NCBI GenBank assembly: GCA_026874595.1 | Contig: CM049310.1 | Coordinates: 66,172,056 to 66,236,055 of the forward strand | Direction of reading: 5' to 3' | Source of the DNA: Sipunculus nudus | Taxonomy: Eukaryota > Annelida > Sipuncula > Golfingiida > Sipunculidae | DNA: 64,000 nt | Part shown: positions 58,013 to 64,000 of the stretch, in pieces | How the letters are laid out: each line of letters starts with the position of its first letter | Position numbering within the stretch: the stretch's first letter is position 1 | Translations under genes and position numbers: made by a program | Notes under the pieces: generated by a model | Told to the model about the DNA's origin: nothing | The model's input: the letters and a program-made list of their open reading frames with translations, nothing else | Database searches by the model: none

Positions 58013-59264
58013 ATGGCCACTGCCCAGTCTCGTTATATGCCCTTTTCATGCGACCCAGGGCCTGGTTGTACCTGCAAAAATATTTGCAACAGAAAAGAAA
58101 AGCGAGGTGCTTGTCCCTGCTTAGTTCGCGGTACCTTTTGTTCCAGCCGATGTCAGTGCGGGACCGCGAAGCGCGCGTGTTGTAACAAGCCCGGCGCGTG
58201 CGGTTCAGGTTTATCTTCATCAATTGAGATCACAGTTCCGCCCCCGACATCTGAGGACGATGATGCTGACAACGATCAGTACGATGACACGGAGGTATGG
58301 GGCTACGTATATAATTCGAAGGGGTTATAGCTGTTTTTCAATAAATTTTCTTTATATATATACAAAAATAACAATCCATAAATAAACGAAACAATGGCGT
58401 GAATGGCTAATTGTCCAAATGTTGAATCAACTTCGCTTATGTATATCCATGATCTTATTGTATATAATTGTTTTTTTAAAGGAACTTACAATGCAGATAC
58501 AAACTAAATAGCTTCCAAAAAATACTTGGGAATAAGCCAGCGTAACTTCGTGCCTATCTGCGTAACATTTTTACATCAAATTTATGTATGGCGTATTTTT
58601 AGATGGTCGAGGTCCTGTTTGCAGAAGACGACGCTCCCGTTTCTATTGGAATAGAAAACTTGAATGACAGCTTACAATCTGTTGCCGCTAACATCAGCAG
58701 CCAGGTATTACGTAGAAACGTTGACTAACTAAATAGAAATAAAACAGTTCACAGTATAATATTGTTTATTAGCATGAGAAGTGCATGAGAAATATAATTT
58801 CCATATAAAAGAAAAAAATCGACCGACACGGTATAAGAAGCGGATCGAGGGGGGGGGGGGGGAGGCAAGGCGTCCGGACCCCCCCCCCCCTTTCATCAGA
58901 AAAAAAACCTTTTTTTATAAGGGCTTCAGACAAAATTTTGCGGCCTGGACCCCCCCCCCCCCTTTCAAACCTGGGGAAATTTTTATAGGTTTTACATTAG
59001 TCCTCCCGGGTTGGACCCCCCCCCCCCCCTTTTCCTAAATCCTGTATCCGCCCCTGGGTATATGGAGAAAATTTGATATGTGTACAGTACGAGTAGTTTT
59101 CTTTTGTGATATATGCAAAACCATGCACGACGGGAGATACAAGAGTATTGAATGAAACCGTGACAAATTTATCAGTTACTTCTGACGTATATATATGAGC
59201 ATATATAGCATACATTGCAAAATATGCACATATACACTAAATGTACACTCAAACCTCTCTCTCA

Positions 59265-59343
<79 letters not shown>

Positions 59344-60616
59344 GCATAAATATAACGTAACCACGCTGAAAAAAAACAATGTATACTGAACATTCACGTA
59401 CAAACACCTTTCCAAATCTGAACCATGTTTTGTTACAAATTTTCAGATATTTGAAACCGAATGCGAGGAGCGTGAAAGTGTCTCAGCTGAAAGAGATTCG
59501 TCAGGACCAGAGGTACTTATATTTACCCAAAATGTACACTTTTATCTCGCTACCAGTGCCTTCAAATCAATATTTACACTTATAATTCATTATATATTAT
59601 TCAAATATGTGCTAATAATTCGAAATACCTATATATAATCTCTCATGAGTCTACTAAATATGTGTATTTATGTATGTTTTTGCTATCAGTCGCCACCTAT
59701 AGCTTTTATTTATTCTTACACAAGCATGTTTCGTTTATGCAGAGTGTACTTATATATTGATAGCCAGAAAGTTTGTACACCACAGGATCACACGTTTGTC
59801 GATTTCGATGTCGCCCGTATTTCAGAAACAGAATTATTTTACAGAAAGGATAGCACGCGAAAGTCCTATATAGTGGATCATTACTTTTGGTAAAAGTGGC
59901 CCTGAACAAATTACCACGACACGCTTTTTTATATAGAACTAATGGAAAACTTTTTTTTTAATCTGAAAAAGGAACAAACAAGTTAACCTGTGAAACATTT
60001 GTTAATATTTGGATAACTGCACCTAAAACGTCATTTTGTTTATTATATCAAAACATTTAGGGTCCGGTCAGATATTTTAAAATGGTTACATTTTTTTTCC
60101 ATGCAGGAAAGGCTGAGATCGCTACAAAACAGCGAGCTGCTCGATTTGGCATTATTCGCAAGCAGGTGTGGATGCGACAGCTTTTTAAAGTGGATGAATA
60201 AGAAGAAACCTGAAAATTCACCAGAGCCAGATCAGCCTTGTCCTGCAAAGGAGTCGTGGTGCAACTGTGGCCGGTGCAGGGCCATGTCAACCCCGGCTGA
60301 GCAAGTCTGCTGTAGACGGCGGCGTGGCCCCTGCATCACCTTGACAGACCGTCCAAGAATAGAGGCGGTTTGTCTAAATTATGACGTCCTAAGTGTGGCG
60401 ATTAGGAATCGAAATGATATGCTAGTCCTAGACCACGAACCCTCAGAAAACCACCTGAGGAACATGGCGTACAGACAGTATGTTCTGTTGCGCCATGGTA
60501 CCCTAGGAGCGGGAAACCGTGTGGTTATCCCCAGTTGTATGGTGTGGCTGGTCAGGACTACGTTTCCGTCTCCGACAGGCCAGTACGAAGGGTTTAGACC
60601 AAGTCGTTTAAACTGA
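58013..60616 (+). CDS. CXC cysteine-cluster protein with P2X7-type ballast domain, 4 exons, 319 aa
   Basis: Exons 58013-58294, 58603-58704, 59447-59512 and 60107-60616; all three introns are GT-AG and phase 0, and the sum is 960 nt including TGA. ATG 58013 has G at -3 and +4. Residues 13-63 hold 12 cysteines; C34-x-C36-x6-C43-x3-C47-x-C49 fits half of the TSO1/tesmin CXC pattern, a zinc-binding DNA-binding motif. Residues 72-150 are an acidic Ser-rich linker. Residues 170-315 match the P2X7 C-terminal cytoplasmic ballast domain: WCNCGRC (201-207), CC (218-219), GPCIT, NHLRNMAYRQY, IPSCMVW and FPSPTGQYEGF. Ballast domains bind zinc and guanine nucleotide in P2X7. There are no transmembrane segments and no channel part, so this is not a receptor. 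Such ballast-only proteins are known in invertebrates. The function is unknown; nuclear DNA binding is inference from the CXC motif. Confidence 0.88.
58295..60106 (+). other. Introns of the CXC-ballast gene: poly-C repeats and microsatellite
   Basis: Intron 2 (58705-59446) contains three short repeats with C-runs after 'gga' (about 58877, 58950 and 59016), a G-run at 58850-58862, and the phrase 'tgtatccgcccctgg' near 59042 that resembles the edge of the 'gggcggatcc' repeats at 32-47 kb. It also holds a CT microsatellite (about 59267-59305) joined to a TA run (to about 59338). Intron 3 has no notable feature. Confidence 0.7.
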
Positions 60617-60807
60617 CTTAACCAGTGTACGCAACACCCCTGTATCTGTCATGTATATATGTATTTTTATTATAGTTTACCTGCCAATATAAACTATAAA
60701 TGTCTATCGTGTTTAATAGATCCATTATCATATATATTTTACCTTAACATGGGCATTACTGATGCACCGTGCCGTTTACGTAGACATATAAAGACATTAT
60801 AATGTAC

Positions 60808-60813
60808 AATAAA
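60808..60813 (+). terminator. Polyadenylation signal of the CXC-ballast gene
   Basis: AATAAA about 190 bp after the stop codon is the first canonical signal on the + strand. Cleavage 10-30 bp further on would place the transcript end inside the last exon of the convergent minus-strand gene. Confidence 0.5.
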
Positions 60814-60817
60814 GAAA

Positions 60818-60823
60818 TTTATT
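60818..60823 (-). terminator. Polyadenylation signal of the DDE transposase-like gene
   Basis: On the minus strand the stop codon region reads GAATAAATTTC, so AATAAA overlaps the TAA stop at 60819-60821. If used, the 3' UTR would be only about 10-30 bases and the transcript would end inside the 3' UTR of the + strand gene. Confidence 0.45.
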
Positions 60824-63800
60824 CTGTTTGGTGCGCTGTTTCGAGCTGTTTTTTGGCCCTCTCCTCAAACTTCTTTATCAATACTTTCTTTGCGGGCTTC
60901 GGCTTGATTGCGATATTTCGTCCAAGACGGACTGGATCATCTGGGAGCAGCTCGGCCTTTGCATCCAGACGGACATCGGAAAACTCCCTCTCTTCGACTA
61001 TATCATACAAAAGGCCAGGGATATACCCATAGTCCTTTTGCACCTTGACAGGGTGCACTGACCATTCCTTTGATGCCTTGCTATAAGACTCCTTGTATCT
61101 GAATCACAGAAACAATCACTAAAACAATATCCACTAGTTGTTACGTACGCTTTAATATAATTTCTCAAGGTCATGTGATAATTCCATTTAAAAATGCAGT
61201 AACAATTGTAAAATATCTTTTTAAATCTGTGAGACCGGGTGAGATTATTTGCGAAATGTTCGTCACGGAAATACAAACTAATTTTATTTACAGCAATTGC
61301 TCCATATACGATGTAGCTAATTACAAACAGAAACATGATTTAGTTATGTGTATCCACCTGATGTTCCCCTCTTGATCTCTCGCAATTGCTCGGTCAGCAT
61401 GATAATTGAAGTCAATTGCAGCTAAGATGTTCCTCAGGGTATAACCCAAATAACTGGAAGGAAAGTTATAAATATATCTTAATTTAATGGAAGCGGTATG
61501 CAGAATTTATTAAGAAACAATACAGTGATTGGAAATAAATAAAACTATGTAATACTTATATCTAATGATTAATCTAATAGATTAGATCAATAAAAATACT
61601 ATTGTAAGTCCAACTGTATTCTGAATTCATTTCATATGCAATATTCACCCATATTTGTACAAATACTTGTCACGTAAGCTAGCAAAGTTTAAAACATAAC
61701 GCCTCACCTGTATGAATTTCTCTTAGAGCAATACATCAAAAGATGACCATGAAAAAGTTCAAGCCAGCTTGTATGTCTAAAATAAGGAAAAAATCCATTA
61801 AGTGTGTTGGTTAAAAATGAACACGACAAAAAGTCGACAGTAGTGTGTAAAGATATTTTTAAAAAATGCAACTAACTGATTAAACTTACCTGAAGTTTTT
61901 GATATATCCTAGATTTGAAAGTAAATGTTTATCCCATATGAGTTTGGTGAGATTCTGGTAACATTTTGATCCACTCTTGATCCAGGGTTTGTCCCTTTCG
62001 TCATCAGCAAGAGGCACCGGGTGAGCACATGTCTCTCTATTACCCATCTGGTTAAGCCAGGTATGCCGATTGCAGACATGATGGAGAACTGTGACCCACT
62101 GTTCCTGCAACCAACAAATCATGACAAAATTATACATACAGAAGACACTTTACTTACTATATAAATTCAGAATCGAATCTTCTAGCACTATATCAGAATA
62201 CTATGTCATCAACGTTATAGCAGAAGTTTACATTCTATAAAGTTCTTACTCACTGGTAACTTGCTGATACAATTTAATTTCCCTTACTTTAAGGCGTTCC
62301 TCATTTCCCTTGCAACACATTGCACTGTGCCACAAATGGTTCCTTATTGATGGTATCCATGGCAAAATGTCCATGCATCCTTTCTCTCTGCCAGCCTGCA
62401 GTTTTAATTAAGACACATAGTACTGTGGTTTTCCGACATAGTCATAAGTGCAAAGTTTATAAGCTAACACATTAATTGCAAACCCATTTATACACGAAAG
62501 CACACTATACATACAATGTGCAAAACATTTTTATGACAGCGGTGTCAGTTCTTATTTCTGTAGTTAGTAACTGTCTGCCATCTTTGTTACATATGCGGAA
62601 ATAGAAATATTGCAGACAACATTTAAAATAATAGTAATCTTACAGCAATAAGCTTCTTTGTCAAGTTCTTACTGACGTGCCAGACATCAAACTGGTGAGT
62701 AATGTCTTTGAACCGTTCGTCTTTTTCTGAAAACAAAATAAAAAACATTTTAATATTAAGTAAGTTTAGTCAACAGTAAGTGGGGTTACAGTGTCTGCTT
62801 TATATGATGATATGTTTCAGTAGGATGTTTCTGTATAATCAGTGAAATCGATGTCAATAAAATATTATAAATTCAAAATAGGTACGTGGGAATAGACAAA
62901 GATGATGCCGGGACAGATGTACCTACTCATAAGAGCTTTGATCTGAACATGAGCATCGGTCACTATTTCATCGATCTGAACCCTCTTGGAGACCTGTGTG
63001 AATGTGTCGAGGAAACCAACTTTTTCCATGTTCGGGCTCCGTCCCGATGCTTGGCGCACATCAACAACACTAATTGCCACGACTTTCTTGGAGTCCTGGT
63101 CCATCATAGAGTACGTGCAATACTGCGCATTGTGACCGGGAGAGTCGTTGCGGCCATCCCCTGCCAGCTGCATGCAGGTCTTCCCCTCAAACAGTTCATC
63201 CTGGAAGTTTTCCCAGTGTGCCTTCACAGCAGGGAAAACATACTGTCTCTGAATCCTGAAAGAATGATGTAAAAGACATGAAACACTAGTTAAACTGAAT
63301 AATGCTATCAATAATTCTAAAAATGGAACGCCTGCATGGTAAATCAATCAAGCAGTTAAACATTATTTTCCTTACTTATATTGTAATACACAGAGCCCAA
63401 CTCACCTGTAAAAATTACTTTCACCAACAAATCCAAGATTTAGAAATTTTGCCATCAGGGCAACCTTTGCATAATTGTTTCCAGACAGTACAAGGCAAGC
63501 TGGAATAAGCAGGTTCCCTGCATACATTTTTTTTAATCTCGGCTGTGATGCCCAGCTGCCAACATGCTGCTTGTTCGCCTTGCATTTCCAGGTGACTACA
63601 AGGCACGAGGCACGGATCACCTCCTTGAACTCAAGATGGCCACCACATTTTCGGCAGGTCTCCCCAGTTGCCAGCTTAACCAACTCGACCAGGCTCGAGT
63701 TAAATGCAATGCACTTCTTGGCGGCCACGGCATCTGAGCGGGAAATACTCTTTGACCTGAGTGATGACAGTGACGGCATCTTGATGACTTCATCTACTGG

Positions 63801-63892
63801 GCACACCCAGTCTGGGATGTCATCAAATGACATGCTGATGATATCCTCGTCAGCAACAAGAGAATCCTTTCTGAAAAAGGACGTCAAATATG
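60819..63892 (-). CDS. DDE transposase-like protein, at least 8 exons, 5' end beyond window
   Basis: Exons in transcript order: 63870 (or 63892)-63406, 63255-62927, 62726-62644, 62395-62288, 62104-61890, 61776-61708, 61453-61358, 61098-60819 (TAA). All introns are GT-AG and all phases agree. The first visible exon has a CxxC zinc-type site (CRKCGGHLEF) with a third Cys in WKCKANKQ. The next carries GDGRNDSPGH with a probable first catalytic Asp and IVTDAHVQIK with the second. The third has HQFDVWHVSKNL, resembling the (C/D)xxH signature of the insertion domain of several transposase families. The sixth has SWLELFHGHLL with a candidate catalytic Glu, and the seventh AAIDFNYHADR. The last exon is basic (KPKPAKKVLIKKF). 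The set fits an RNase H-fold cut-and-paste transposase; resemblance to Kolobok-type proteins is from memory and needs a search. No stop or frameshift is seen in any exon, so it is either young or under constraint. It could be an active transposase or a domesticated gene. Confidence 0.85.
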
Positions 63893-64000
63893 CTGTGAAG
63901 ACAAGTAAAAGCTGATATATAATCGGAAGTTGTACATACATTTGTTTTAATTATAATAGACACGCGTTAACATGTAAAATTGCACTATGGTTATCATACA
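63893..64000 (-). other. Upstream intron of the transposase-like gene, window edge
   Basis: Minus-strand sequence before the first visible exon has two possible acceptors ('cttgtcttcacag' giving a start at 63892 and 'cctttttcag' giving 63870). The rest is AT-rich intron that runs out of the window, so the N-terminus, any DNA-binding domain and the promoter are not visible. Confidence 0.5.

Noticed and set aside
58013-60616. P2X receptor gene
   Set aside because: Only the cytoplasmic ballast part of P2X7 is matched. There are no transmembrane segments or extracellular P2X domain, and the gene has its own TATA promoter, start codon and N-terminal CXC exon.
62886-63272. 128-codon + frame opposite the transposase exon
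   Set aside because: It is the antisense of exon 62927-63255, whose splice sites, phases and conserved blocks are all on the minus strand.

Overview
The window is eukaryotic: genes are split by GT-AG introns, the DNA is AT-rich, and most of it is layered repeats. Repeat style (TGTCTG microsatellites, AGGTCA-rich repeats, short tandem-core elements, Ty3/gypsy and LINE remnants) together with a P2X7-ballast/CXC gene beside a DDE transposase-like gene suggests a marine or freshwater invertebrate, most likely a bivalve mollusc. The taxon is inference; no species is claimed.

Layout. 1-10.1 kb holds degenerate tandem and dispersed repeats around one convincing exon (6239-6376, + strand, coiled coil) and a LINE endonuclease scrap (about 9399-9734). 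11.13-25.12 kb is a roughly 14-kb satellite of 75-bp monomers with a 225-bp three-monomer higher-order repeat and copied internal blocks. 25.3-28.5 kb carries a short Ty3/gypsy RT scrap and repeats related to those at the left edge. 28.7-49.0 kb is a 20-kb cluster of related composite repeats (units of about 146 bp, 330 bp, 1.4 kb and 2.4 kb). These repeatedly carry CTCF-like, RFX X-box-like and nuclear-receptor-like motifs, and small hairpins followed by CTAGT or CTTGT. 49.0-52.7 kb is AT-rich with a 752-bp tandem duplication. 52746-53051 is a terminal exon whose phase and coiled-coil character fit the 6239 exon, so all repeats between them would lie in one intron of about 46 kb.

54.1-57.78 kb is a decayed, 5'-truncated Ty3/gypsy retrotransposon on the minus strand (RT, RNase H, integrase, polypurine tract, 3' LTR). 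Where its coding sequence stops, a TATA promoter begins for a complete four-exon + strand gene (58013-60616, 319 aa) that joins a TSO1-like CXC cysteine cluster to a P2X7-type C-terminal ballast domain, with no ion channel. Tail-to-tail with it is an eight-exon (or longer) minus-strand gene (60819 to beyond 63892) for an apparently intact DDE transposase-like protein. Every visible splice phase in both genes is consistent. The overlapping 3' ends of this pair, and its position against a broken retroelement, make it the best candidate for an undescribed system: possibly a two-gene DNA transposon or a domesticated pair derived from one.
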